Of a stretch of DNA of 64,000 bases, positions 1-8,005 are shown piece after piece. Source of the stretch: an uncultured bacterium. GTDB taxonomy: Bacteria; Verrucomicrobiota; Kiritimatiellia; CAIKKV01; CAITUY01. The notes under the pieces are model-generated. The model worked only from the letters and a program-made list of their open reading frames with translations. It was not told the origin of the DNA and ran no database searches. Location of the stretch: assembly GCA_903908715.1 (NCBI GenBank), contig CAIVSY010000053.1, positions 1 through 64,000 on the forward strand, read 5' to 3'. Positions within the stretch are counted from its first letter, which is position 1; each line of letters starts with the position of its first letter. The position numbers were made by a program, and so were the translations under genes.

Positions 1-908
1 GCGGCAAACCTTCCATATCCGGGTCTCAGGCACGGACCGCACAAACCCATCGCCTGGAAAGCCCCCGCGCCAATCCGCACACGGCGGCGCCACTCCTCGC
101 CGATACGGGCAGGAGTCGGCTCCCTGGCGATTGCCCGCGGCTCGTACAGCATACGAAAACCCTGTTCCCGGACTTTCATACCCAACACAAAGTCATCCAC
201 AATCGTGTTATCCGGGATGTCCGACCAGAACAACTCCGCCCGCATGGCGTAGATGGCCCCGTTGGCACCCAGGCAGGAATCGAGACGGCTCTCCGCATGC
301 TTCATCAGGGTTTCGGCCCGCCAATAGAGATTCTCCCTTGTTTCCATGCCGTCTTCCGGATCCAGGAAGATCAGCCTGCCACAGACACCTCCAACCCTCG
401 GATCCGACAAAGGCGCCACAAGGTGGCGTAAGGCATCCGGCGCGAACATTGTATTGGCATCGGTGAAGGCGAGAACCGGTGGAGCACCGCCCCCGGCCGC
501 GCCGGGAACGGGAGCCGGGGGCATTGCGCTACCCGACAGCAACTTCAGCATCGCGGTCTTGCCTTGATTATTTTCCCGGACCACAACCTCCACATTCGGA
601 TGCGAATCCGCCCATTCCCTTGCGATTCCGGCCGTACGGTCCGTCCCGCCATCCACACCGACAAGAACCCGGATCCGATCCGCCGGATAATCCAGGGCAG
701 CCAGATTCTCCAGGCGCTGCCGAATCACCGTTTCCTCATTATGGGCGGAAAACAGGATCACGACCGGCGGACAGTATTCCCCCCGCTTGCCAATCTGGCG
801 GGGGCCGGGGCGGATTCTCCCCGCCACCATCATCACCAGTGGATACCCGATCCACGCATAGGCAAGGATCACGAGAAGAGCGAAAAGGATGATCAGCACG
901 GGTTCCAT
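1..908 (-). CDS. GT2 glycosyltransferase, membrane-anchored (3' end off window)
   Basis: This gene is absent from the ORF track because its stop lies beyond base 1; I read about 302 codons from an ATG at 908. The N-terminus is a membrane segment (MEPVLIILFALLVILAYAW). A GT-A domain follows with 'VVILFSAHNEE' near residue 50, 'VGVDGGTDRT', the metal-binding region 'FTDANTMF', 'GANGAIYAMR' and the acceptor-side acidic motif 'IVDDFVLG'. It most resembles the processive or cellulose-synthase-like branch of GT2, which transfers sugars from nucleotide donors at the inner membrane. It is the most downstream visible member of the leftmost minus-strand run, 31 bp after the acetyltransferase. The exact sugar cannot be told. 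Confidence 0.85.
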   Translation of the reverse strand, partial: MEPVLIILFALLVILAYAWIGYPLVMMVAGRIRPGPRQIGKRGEYCPPVVILFSAHNEETVIRQRLENLAALDYPADRIRVLVGVDGGTDRTAGIAREWADSHPNVEVVVRENNQGKTAMLKLLSGSAMPPAPVPGAAGGGAPPVLAFTDANTMFAPDALRHLVAPLSDPRVGGVCGRLIFLDPEDGMETRENLYWRAETLMKHAESRLDSCLGANGAIYAMRAELFWSDIPDNTIVDDFVLGMKVREQGFRMLYEPRAIAREPTPARIGEEWRRRVRIGAGAFQAMGLCGPCLRPGYGRFA

Positions 909-939
909 GGTTCAGCGTCCGGATTCCATCGCCACCGCG

Positions 940-1449
940 CTACCGGTTCACCACTCTTGCCGGAATGCCGACCACTGTGGCTCCGGCCGGGACATCTTCC
1001 ACCACCACGGCATTCGCGCCGATCTTGGCGCCGGGCCCGACCGTGACTCCGCCCAGCACCTTGGCCCCTGCCCCGATGAAAACCCCGTCCCCGATCACCG
1101 GTGACACCCCTTTTTCCGCGCCAATCGTCACCTGATGTTCAATGACCACATTCCGCCCGCCGCGCACGGAAGTATTGATGACAACCCCAAGGCTGTGGAC
1201 GAGCACAAGCCCCGGCCCGAAGTCGGCTCCCCGCCCGATGATGCACCCGCCAATCACGTTCAGTTTGTTCAGCAGCATGGCCAGCGGAACCAGCCGCTTC
1301 TGCTGTGCCCACTGCATCCAGCGGTAGACAATCATGGCATGCGTCCCGTCCGTGAACCGGGCCTTGATGAGACTCTTCAGTTTCTCATCGCCATACAGCC
1401 ACCGCGCCTTGGCGCAAAGGTCAGAGAGGATATAAGCAAAGGGATTCAT
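940..1449 (-). CDS. Serine acetyltransferase-like hexapeptide O-acetyltransferase
   Basis: A 169-aa protein of left-handed beta-helix type. Hexapeptide repeats run from about residue 65 to the end ('[10 protein letters not shown]', '[20 protein letters not shown]', '[20 protein letters not shown]'), closing with 'VVGIPARVV', typical of the CysE/NodL/WcaF group. The His of 'LVHSLGVVI' is in the position of the catalytic His. In a polysaccharide locus such enzymes usually O-acetylate a sugar rather than make O-acetylserine, but this is inferred from context. The N-terminus '[17 protein letters not shown]' resembles the short helical domain of serine acetyltransferases. A second homologue lies at 39957-40610. 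Confidence 0.85.
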   Translation of the reverse strand: MNPFAYILSDLCAKARWLYGDEKLKSLIKARFTDGTHAMIVYRWMQWAQQKRLVPLAMLLNKLNVIGGCIIGRGADFGPGLVLVHSLGVVINTSVRGGRNVVIEHQVTIGAEKGVSPVIGDGVFIGAGAKVLGGVTVGPGAKIGANAVVVEDVPAGATVVGIPARVVNR

Positions 1450-1508
1450 AGGTATTGACTGAACGTCCGGGATATTATTGTTACTTAAGCGTGTTGATCA
1501 TGCAACGG

Positions 1509-2852
1509 TTACCTGTCAAGGCTATCACCCGGCTGACGGCCTCCCTGAAGGAACAGGGCCAACATTTCGTCAACCTTGGCAGACCATGTCTCATTCCTCA
1601 TGGAATCACTCAAGGCGATTCGTTGATCTATCGTCAAGGGTGTATCAATAATGCCCCGGACCATAGCCACAAACTCCTCATGGGTATGAGCCACACAACC
1701 TGAAGCACAGCGCTGGACCTCGGGTAACGCCGTCGAAACAACGGGACATCCCGCTGCCAGCATCTCGCGCAGTTTGATTGGATTCACCGCCCTCGTCAGG
1801 TCGTTAACAATAAAAGGTATAATGCCCACGGTAAAGCCCGCCACGTACGAGGGCAGTTCAGCAAAAGGCTTTGGTCCCGGAAGAGATATGTTTGGGATCC
1901 TGCGCAGCAGGGCAACATCCACGTCAGCCTTGCCGATCAGCATGACGCGCACCCCTGGAAGAGCCTGCGCTAATTTCACGATCAGAGCCTGATCCACCCA
2001 TTCAGACAACAAGCCGAAAAATCCAACCACCGGCAAATCGTCCCCCTGCACGTTTTTGCGATCCGCAAACAGCACTGGCCGGTGCCTTTCCTTGTTTGCC
2101 GAAATGGCACTTCGGAAATGATCCCAGTCCACTCCGTGGGGTATCAGCACCGTGTTGGGGTTATGAGCCTTGCAACGGTCGAACAGTTCACACGCGGACG
2201 CAATCACCAGATCTGCGTAAGCGCAACAACGTCGATCCATTTCCGTCATCATCCGTGAATCATAGGTACTGAACTGGTCCCAACGATCTACACAATGGTA
2301 CACAACGCGCGGGGCTTTTTGTGGGGCCATGGGCTTGAGCCGGGACCCTGTTCTCTTATTTTGATATCCGCCAACCCGTCGATCCCTTGTGCCCATTCGC
2401 CCGTCAAAACCCCTCATGGCTTCGGCCAACACAGGCACATAATTAATGAATACCGGATCCCGGAATCCCAGCCTCCAACCCCAGAACGCTATATGCAAAC
2501 GGCAAATCAAACCATTGAACCTTCTCACCAGCCCGAACTTAGGTAGCGGGATGAACAGCGGCGCAAGAACCCATAGCGAGCCAACAGCTCCCGCATCCTG
2601 CGCAACCGGGCCAGTGGTCTGCGAGCCCCGCGTGATGTCAGATTCTTTACGCACCCCGCGAAAGGCAGACACAACTTTTCGCATGATCTTCCAACGGTCA
2701 TGGCCGGACCCCAGGCTTGGAGTCCGCATACCTGCGCCCTCGATCCAGAGCACCCGATATCCCCGCCGCACCAGTTCCAATGCAATCCGGTGCTTACTCG
2801 TCGGGTTATCCCTGCCGGCACTCCATGCATTCGCAATGATGACAAAGTCCAT
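1509..2852 (-). CDS. GT4-like glycosyltransferase
   Basis: About 447 aa, starting at ATG 2852 (a GTG six bases upstream is the alternative). The N-terminal Rossmann half opens with 'DFVIIANAWSAGRDNPTSKHR', and the donor-binding half carries 'VGFFGLLSEWVDQALIV', 'PFIVNDLTRAVNPIKLREMLAAGCPVV' (the E-x7-E-like region) and 'ALPEV'. This layout fits the GT4/GT1 clan of UDP-sugar transferases. Residues about 100-125 and 160-190 ('KESDITRGSQTTG', 'RRVGGYQNKRTGSRLK') look like low-complexity insertions compared with the compact family core. It starts 9-15 bp after the stop of the upstream GT4 gene, so it is probably in the same operon. Confidence 0.8.
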   Translation of the reverse strand: MDFVIIANAWSAGRDNPTSKHRIALELVRRGYRVLWIEGAGMRTPSLGSGHDRWKIMRKVVSAFRGVRKESDITRGSQTTGPVAQDAGAVGSLWVLAPLFIPLPKFGLVRRFNGLICRLHIAFWGWRLGFRDPVFINYVPVLAEAMRGFDGRMGTRDRRVGGYQNKRTGSRLKPMAPQKAPRVVYHCVDRWDQFSTYDSRMMTEMDRRCCAYADLVIASACELFDRCKAHNPNTVLIPHGVDWDHFRSAISANKERHRPVLFADRKNVQGDDLPVVGFFGLLSEWVDQALIVKLAQALPGVRVMLIGKADVDVALLRRIPNISLPGPKPFAELPSYVAGFTVGIIPFIVNDLTRAVNPIKLREMLAAGCPVVSTALPEVQRCASGCVAHTHEEFVAMVRGIIDTPLTIDQRIALSDSMRNETWSAKVDEMLALFLQGGRQPGDSLDR

Positions 2853-2866
2853 AATCACTCAGGTTT

Positions 2867-4405
2867 CTACACCTTACCCGACTCATTGATCAAATGCACA
2901 ATTGTATCTGCCATTCTGCGCCAGGAATACTTTCCCGCATACCGCTCCGCCATGGCCTGCCGGTCCACGCTCATTTCCAGCACTTCCTTCAAGGCTGCGG
3001 TCAAGCCGGCAACATCCTCCCTCCGGCATAGCCGCGCCGCAGGCTCATCCTGGAGCATTTCGCGGCAGGCGCCCACATCGGTTGCGACAACCGGCAACCC
3101 CGAGGCCAGCGCCTCCGCCACCACGTTCGGCATCCCCTCGCTCCGGCTCGTCAGACATAACACATCCGCCCGATTCATCCACAATGCCACTTCCGCATGC
3201 GGCCGACTGCCCAGGAAACGGACCTTGTCGGCAATGCCCAGTTCCCGCGCCTGGCGCTCAAGTTGCCTGCGCATGGGGCCGGAACCGATGATGACAAGGA
3301 GAAGTGAAGCGTGACGAGTGATGCGTACTGATTGAGCGGACTTAGCAGGAACGAGGCAGTTCAAAACACCCTCACCCTGGCCCTCTCCCGTAAAGGGAGA
3401 GGGAATTCCGGATCGTTGCGATACCCCACCGGCGTCATCTTCCGGTGAAGACACAAGGGGAGTCTTTGGCGCTTCCTCTTCCCTCTGTAGAGCAGCGAAG
3501 GCCCTCAACATCACATCCGGCCCCTTGACCGGGACAAGGTTGGCAATGAACAAAATGCACTGAGCCTTGCCCACAATTGGACTCCCGACTCCTGACTCCT
3601 TCCCACTGTCCCCCGGCTCCCGGCTCCGATACCGGAATAACCCGCCATCCACTCCATTGGGTACAACCTTGATCTTTGCAGGAGGAACGCCCGCGGCCAC
3701 AAGACGGTCAGCCAGACCCTGGGCGACACAAACGACGCCATTCACCTCGGCACAGGCATCAAGAATCATCCGCTTGCGCAACCTGGCTTTAAGGTGAAAA
3801 GTGTCAGAACCGAGGACCATCAACCAGAGTTGCGCTCCCGAGCCACGCAAAGCCCTCGCCACAGCGACGCCGTCAGGGTAAAGCCAGGAGGCGAGAAAAG
3901 AGACATCGGACATCAGACCACAGACTTCAGACTTGGGAAAACGAACGGGGCCCCGTGGTACAGACGAAGCATCCATGTCTACTAGCCCCTTCGCGCCTTC
4001 GCGTGAGATCCCTTCCTTCGAGGTCTCCTGTCCGATGTCCGTGGTCTGTCGTCTCCCAGCCCGCACCTGACTCCTCACTGCCCGGCAATAGAACCACCAG
4101 TTGATCGATCGGCCGATCAGGGGGAGGTAGAAGACCGGCAGGTACAGGGTATTTCCCCTGCTCTCTGCTTGCTGTTTTCCGCTTTCCTGTTCCCTGCAAT
4201 CCATCCCCTGCATCGGCGCCTTCCACTTCCGGATGGCCGGCCAGCGCCAGATCCGCCATTCGGGCACAAGGCAGATATTTTGGATTCTGGATTCTGGATT
4301 CTGGATTCCAATCACCATGGCCATCTCCCTGAACAACTGCGCATTGAACATACCGCGGGTCGGTTCGTCGGGACGTGGATAAAGGTTGGTAATGGTGAAG
4401 ATCAT
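2867..4405 (-). CDS. GT4 glycosyltransferase enlarged by repeat-derived insertions
   Basis: About 512 aa against roughly 400 for the family. I start at ATG 4405 ('MIFTITNLYPRPDEPTRG'), 14 bases past the upstream stop. The C-terminal donor domain is intact: 'VVPNGVDGGLF', 'FIANLVPVKGPDVML', 'IIGSGPMRRQLERQA', 'FLGSRPHAEVALWMNRADV', 'SRSEGMPNVVAEALASGLP'. The extra length comes from at least five in-frame blocks that match repeats elsewhere in the window: 'GIQNPESRIQN' (7-bp repeat), 'QESGKQQAES' (7-bp repeat), 'QTTDIGQETSKEGISREGAK' (7-bp repeat plus CGCGAAG repeat), 'REPGDSGKESGVGSP' (7-bp repeat) and 'PSPFTGEGQGEGVLN' (49-bp palindromic repeat). All fall in plausible surface loops. Whether the enzyme still works is unknown. 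Confidence 0.8.
   Translation of the reverse strand: MIFTITNLYPRPDEPTRGMFNAQLFREMAMVIGIQNPESRIQNICLVPEWRIWRWPAIRKWKAPMQGMDCREQESGKQQAESRGNTLYLPVFYLPLIGRSINWWFYCRAVRSQVRAGRRQTTDIGQETSKEGISREGAKGLVDMDASSVPRGPVRFPKSEVCGLMSDVSFLASWLYPDGVAVARALRGSGAQLWLMVLGSDTFHLKARLRKRMILDACAEVNGVVCVAQGLADRLVAAGVPPAKIKVVPNGVDGGLFRYRSREPGDSGKESGVGSPIVGKAQCILFIANLVPVKGPDVMLRAFAALQREEEAPKTPLVSSPEDDAGGVSQRSGIPSPFTGEGQGEGVLNCLVPAKSAQSVRITRHASLLLVIIGSGPMRRQLERQARELGIADKVRFLGSRPHAEVALWMNRADVLCLTSRSEGMPNVVAEALASGLPVVATDVGACREMLQDEPAARLCRREDVAGLTAALKEVLEMSVDRQAMAERYAGKYSWRRMADTIVHLINESGKV
3301..3330. repeat. 7-bp array (GCGTGAC-type) inside GT4
   Basis: GAAGTGAAGCGTGACGAGTG then ATGCGTACTG. It encodes part of 'SVRITRHAS' in the 2867-4405 gene. 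Confidence 0.75.
3360..3408. repeat. 49-bp palindromic repeat, family E, copy 1 (inside GT4)
   Basis: CCTCTCCCGTAAAGGGAGAG hairpin plus a CAGGGTGAGGG-type tail. By eye it matches 47 of 49 bases, on the opposite strand, with 60789-60837. Confidence 0.9.
3579..3634. repeat. 7-bp array (GACTCCT/GGCTCCC-type) inside GT4
   Basis: GACTCCCGACTCCTGACTCC and onward, about eight heptamers, encoding 'REPGDSGKESGVGSP' on the minus strand. Confidence 0.85.
3901..4056. repeat. Inverted pair of 7-bp arrays around a CGCGAAG repeat (inside GT4)
   Basis: GACATCG/GACTTCA heptamers (3901-3936) face GTCCGAT/GTCCGTG heptamers (4027-4056). Between them lies CCTTCGCGCCTTCGCGTGAG (3988-4007), whose inverse recurs at 63695-63716. 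Confidence 0.8.
4159..4309. repeat. Two 7-bp arrays inside GT4
   Basis: TCTGCTT/TCCGCTT-type heptamers (4159-4199) and GGATTCT heptamers (4281-4309), giving 'QESGKQQAES' and 'NPESRIQN' in the protein. Confidence 0.85.
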
Positions 4406-4418
4406 TGCAGGCGCACCG

Positions 4419-5681
4419 TCAATCCCCAAATTGGATCATACCCGAACAACACTTATACAGGTTCTCATAACCCGCCAGCGTTGCTTCCATCGAATAGCAT
4501 TCGCGCACTCTGTGACGTGCGAAGTCCGCCCGAACCTTCATCCCTGCCCGGTCCTGCAGGAGAGCGGATAAAGCGCCCGGCCACTGGTTCTCATCCTGTG
4601 GCAGGATCACACCGCACCGGCCACCATCCACCACCCTGCCGCTTTCCCCAACGTCTGTCACCGCCACTGGAATACCCGAAGCCATTGCCTCCAGGAGACT
4701 GATCGGCAGCCCCTCACTCCGGGAGGGTAGCACAAAGAGATCCATTTCGGCATAGCTTGGCCTCGGATCCGGCTGAAATCCTGCGAAGGTCACATCTGCC
4801 GACATGCGAAGCGCATGAGCCTGTTGCTCCAGTGTTGCCCGTTCCGGCCCGTCGCCGACCATCAGCAATCTTGGCGGAACCCTGCCACCTGCGATTTCCA
4901 GTCGCCGGAACTCGCGAAAAGCAGCCAGCAACCTGTCATATCCCTTGATCTTCACCAAGCGGCCGACACTCCCTATACAGGGACGTAGCGACTCGCTGCA
5001 CGCAGTCCCCCGGTGCAACCCCGACTCCGGCAGCATGCCACTGCCGCCATGATCGTCAAGGCCCATCCTGCGGGACGTCGACACGCCTTTACCCCCATTC
5101 TCCTTTCGCCTATTTTCAAGTCCGAGGAACCTCTCCCACGGTATGCCATTCGCGATGACCAGGAGACTTTGCCTGGGAATGCGGTGCCGCACGGAAAGCT
5201 CTTCCGCAACACTCTCCGAAACCGCCACGGTCCGGCGGGTCAACCGCCACAGCAGCGCTGTTCGGAACCTGTTGGCCAACCCCTTGAAATGCGGGTTCGT
5301 CCCATGTTCCGTGTGAACATGGCAAACACCTGTGCCCATAGTGGCAATGGCCCCATACTGCCAAGCGGCGGCATTATGCGAATGCAGCACAGTCACTCGA
5401 AGTTCCCGGAGAAGGCGGCGGAGCCGTAACACGGCCGGGATGTCGAATGGTTTTCGCAACCGGCAGGCCTGCAGGCACCACAGAGACTGGCGGGACTGGA
5501 GGGCTCCATTGGGTGGGAATTCGTTGACCTCGGCTGCAAGGGCTCCATTTTCATCCAGACAAACTATCGAGGTAGAAAACGGATTCCTCCTATTGCGATC
5601 GTTCGTCCAGTCAACCACGAGGCGCTCCAACCCCCCGGGCGCCAAGGACAGAACAAGATGGCAAACCTTAGGAACTGTCAT
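4419..5681 (-). CDS. GT4 glycosyltransferase
   Basis: About 420 aa, starting at ATG 5681 behind an AGGTGG-like ribosome site. The N-domain opens with 'KVCHLVLSLAPGGLERLVVDW' (glycine-rich acceptor-side loop), followed by 'VLHSHNAAAWQYG' and 'VHTEHGTNPHFKG'. The C-domain has 'GSVGRLVKIKGYDRLLAAF', 'LLMVGDGPERATLEQQA', 'FAGFQPDPRPSYAEMDLFV' and 'PSRSEGLPISLLEAMASGIP', the GT4 donor motif. The linker at about residues 185-225 is longer than usual and of low complexity. It is the first gene of the leftmost minus-strand run and diverges from the YdcF-like gene, so a promoter probably lies in 5682-5856. Confidence 0.85.
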   Translation of the reverse strand: MTVPKVCHLVLSLAPGGLERLVVDWTNDRNRRNPFSTSIVCLDENGALAAEVNEFPPNGALQSRQSLWCLQACRLRKPFDIPAVLRLRRLLRELRVTVLHSHNAAAWQYGAIATMGTGVCHVHTEHGTNPHFKGLANRFRTALLWRLTRRTVAVSESVAEELSVRHRIPRQSLLVIANGIPWERFLGLENRRKENGGKGVSTSRRMGLDDHGGSGMLPESGLHRGTACSESLRPCIGSVGRLVKIKGYDRLLAAFREFRRLEIAGGRVPPRLLMVGDGPERATLEQQAHALRMSADVTFAGFQPDPRPSYAEMDLFVLPSRSEGLPISLLEAMASGIPVAVTDVGESGRVVDGGRCGVILPQDENQWPGALSALLQDRAGMKVRADFARHRVRECYSMEATLAGYENLYKCCSGMIQFGD

Positions 5682-5856
5682 ACCCACCTGCGCAAGCCAA
5701 TGCAGCCCATCGGCCTTACCTTTCCCCTATTATTCCTTAAAACATCCATGTACGACTCACTGTTCCGCTGGCGAACACCAACGGGCACCCTTCGTCCTGG
5801 CACTTGGTTATGTTACCTGCATTGCGAAACAGCAAATGATCGGGTATGATTATTCA

Positions 5857-6429
5857 ATGTTAACTAATGCACCTATGCTGGCGGCGATGGTGGTTTTCGC
5901 AGGGGGGCCCCATACCGAAACAAGGACTGATCTGGCTTGCGCCCTGCTCGAACGGTGCCAGCCCAAGCATGTCTACCTGACCGGCGTTGAATATCGCAAC
6001 ACTTCAAGCAATCTTGTTTCCAGAATCCGGTCACTCACGGCCGCATTGCCACATCCTCCAAGTGTAACAACAGACTCCTGCTCCAGCACCCTGGAAAGTT
6101 GCCGGCTCATCTCCAGCGAACTGCATCATGCCTATCCAGATGGGGGGACTATCACCATTGTGACATCAGACTACCATGCTGCCCGCGCCCGCTGGCTATT
6201 CAGCAGTTTTCTGCCCAAATCATTCCAGATCACCGTATGCGAATCCAAGGATATCCCGCCGAAATACCGATGGTCCACACCGCAAAATCGCCAATTGATA
6301 CGCGGTGAGTGTTTCAGCTGGCTCTATTGCTGGCCTCTTGGTCTCTCTTTCCGTTGTGGTTTGACTGCAGTGATCCCCCTTGCGACAATCTTAATCCTGA
6401 CCATCCTGTACACCTCCAAACGCACGTAA
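5857..6429 (+). CDS. YdcF/DUF218-like protein with C-terminal membrane segment
   Basis: One of only three plus-strand genes. The track ORF (365 aa from 5332) is mostly shadow of the opposite GT4; the real protein starts near 5857 (or 5836), giving about 190 aa. 'AMVVFAGGPHTETRTDLACALLE', 'DSCSSTLESCRLISSEL' and 'ITIVTSDYHAARARWLF' match the three conserved blocks of the DUF218 (YdcF/SanA/ElyC) family, including the TSxYHxxRA motif. A hydrophobic segment near the C-terminus (LTAVIPLATILILTILY) could anchor it. The family's role is poorly known, but members such as ElyC affect envelope polysaccharide metabolism. It converges with the GT4 fragment at 6492. Confidence 0.75.
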   Translation: MLTNAPMLAAMVVFAGGPHTETRTDLACALLERCQPKHVYLTGVEYRNTSSNLVSRIRSLTAALPHPPSVTTDSCSSTLESCRLISSELHHAYPDGGTITIVTSDYHAARARWLFSSFLPKSFQITVCESKDIPPKYRWSTPQNRQLIRGECFSWLYCWPLGLSFRCGLTAVIPLATILILTILYTSKRT

Positions 6430-6491
6430 ATCCCGGATTCGTCCCATTGCCGTATCGACGCCAGGAAGCATATACAGGCCTAGTCTCTCCA

Positions 6492-7073
6492 TTATGAGAT
6501 TTGGCGACAACCAGCGATGTCCGCCGGATCCATCACGCCACTCACCTGCTTCATATGCCATGGCGCCAGGTGCTGGACGAACTCGAATTGCGCCACGAAC
6601 TTTGGCGATTCCTCTGTTCCGTGCGCAAGAATCTCCCGCGTCTTCAGCTTGCCCGCCATACGGTATCGCCTGCAACGGTCTGCAAGCAAAGGGTCCTGCA
6701 CATGCAGGATATCAAACCCCTCATCCCTCAGGATCGGCCAGAGCTTCCGCCAGAAGCTCTTCTGCTCAAGATCATATCCGCTCTTCCAGCCCCAGCGCCA
6801 GGTAAAGCCGGGCGCCAGCCGCACCAGCCAGCGCGCCTGCCAGTCGCCTCGCTTGAGACATGGCAGGACCACAACCGACAGGCCACGCGGCACAGGCGAC
6901 TGCAATTCTGCCGCGCAAAAAAGAGTCACCGACAGTTCTGTCCCCGTCTCCCGACTCCTGCCCCCTGACTCCTGACTCCCATACTCCACCAGCGCCGCGG
7001 CTGTATCCAGCGCCCAGGTCTCGATCCCGCGGGTGACGTGGCCTAATCCGGAACTGGCGATGGCAATTTTCAC
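6492..7073 (-). CDS. GT4 glycosyltransferase, N-terminal half only
   Basis: I start at GTG 7073 ('VKIAIASSGLGHVTRGIETWA'), four bases after the upstream stop and 9 nt behind GGAGG; the track's longer start overlaps the previous gene. The 193 aa are the acceptor-side Rossmann half of a GT4 enzyme, ending around 'AHGTEESPKFVAQF' and 'QHLAPWHMKQV', just where the 'PNFVD' linker and donor domain should follow. That missing half is encoded immediately upstream (7078-7719). A 7-bp repeat insertion gives 'GSQESGGRSRETG' near residue 40. This is either half of a two-subunit enzyme or a remnant. Confidence 0.65.
   Translation of the reverse strand: MKIAIASSGLGHVTRGIETWALDTAAALVEYGSQESGGRSRETGTELSVTLFCAAELQSPVPRGLSVVVLPCLKRGDWQARWLVRLAPGFTWRWGWKSGYDLEQKSFWRKLWPILRDEGFDILHVQDPLLADRCRRYRMAGKLKTREILAHGTEESPKFVAQFEFVQHLAPWHMKQVSGVMDPADIAGCRQIS
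6939..6987. repeat. 7-bp array (GACTCCT-type) inside GT4 N-half gene
   Basis: CCCGACTCCTGCCCCCTGAC then TCCTGACTCCC, the same class as 3579-3634. Confidence 0.85.
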
Positions 7074-7077
7074 GGTT

Positions 7078-7719
7078 TCAGGCCTCCAACACCTTCCGGT
7101 AATAAGCGACATACTGGGGAATCACAGCGTCCGGGGAAAAGGTTTTAACCGCCCGTTCCCGCGCGTGAGCGCTATGAACACGCATCCACTCCGGGGTGAT
7201 CCCCTGGATGGACGCGGCCAGTCCACCCTCCCGGCTCATGTCCAAACCCAACCCGCCGGCGCCCGTCATCCAAGTCATGACCGGATGCGAATGGGTCAGG
7301 CACGGCAACCCGCTGGCGAGGGCTTCCAGGAGTGCTATGGGCATCATTTCGAACAATGAGGCCAGCGCAAACACATCCATTGCGCGATAGATACCGGGCA
7401 TTTGATCCCGCCCGCAATCCGTCAGGATCCGATAGCGGCCGGGGATCAGCGACTCCGCCAGCGCCAGGAGTTCATCCGTTTCATCCGTCCTTGCGCCTGC
7501 GACGACGAGAAAGGGTGAGGAGGGGATGCGTGCGAATTCCCGGATGAGATGATCCACGCGCTTATGGTTTTTCTTCACGGCTGCGACGCAACCGACGACG
7601 AATGCCTCTTCGGGGAGGCCCAATGTGCGGCGGCAGGCCTGTTTTTCCTGCAGATCAGCGGAAGGATGGAACTTTTCGCAATCGACAAAATTCGGGAGAG
7701 ATGTCCAGAGCCGTTTCAT
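7078..7719 (-). CDS. GT4 glycosyltransferase, C-terminal half only
   Basis: 213 aa that begin inside a GT4 protein: 'MKRLWTSLPNFVDCEKFHPS' is the hinge, followed by 'VVGCVAAVKKNHKRVDHLI', 'LVVAGARTDETDELLALAE' and the donor motif 'ASLFEMMPIALLEALASGLP'. The acceptor-side half is missing: upstream of the Met the frame holds only about 18 codons before a TGA, within sequence that looks repetitive. The complementary N-terminal half is the next gene downstream (6492-7073). Order is therefore C-half then N-half, a swapped arrangement. It could be a remnant of two tandem GT4 genes after deletion. Confidence 0.65.
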   Translation of the reverse strand: MKRLWTSLPNFVDCEKFHPSADLQEKQACRRTLGLPEEAFVVGCVAAVKKNHKRVDHLIREFARIPSSPFLVVAGARTDETDELLALAESLIPGRYRILTDCGRDQMPGIYRAMDVFALASLFEMMPIALLEALASGLPCLTHSHPVMTWMTGAGGLGLDMSREGGLAASIQGITPEWMRVHSAHARERAVKTFSPDAVIPQYVAYYRKVLEA

Positions 7720-8005
7720 GGGACAAAGGCAAGGCTGAATAAATGCTTTATCGCATGCGAAGCCCTTCGGGCAAGCTCAGGCCAGGCGCCGGGGAACACA
7801 AAGGGCGGTCACTTCTCTTCTTTGAATCTCCATTTAACATCGATGTACAGGATGCGAGTGAGGGGGGAAGGGGGAAGAGCAGAGGGGGGAAGAGGGAAGG
7901 GCATCCTGTCTATCCTGTTTATCCATGTTAATGAATCTTTGAAACTCAATTGCCATTTAACATCGATCCACAGGATGCACAGGATAAGTCGTCCAATCCC
8001 CAACC
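7720..8005. other. Intergenic repeat cluster
   Basis: This 286-bp gap holds no gene. It contains two direct copies of a 'CATTTAACATCGAT..ACAGGATG' repeat (7821-7854 and 7938-7979). Between them lie an opposite-facing 'GCATCCTGTCTATCCTGTTT' element (about 7901-7933, roughly 9-bp period) and a purine-rich run with a 7-bp-like period (7855-7900). Confidence 0.7.
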
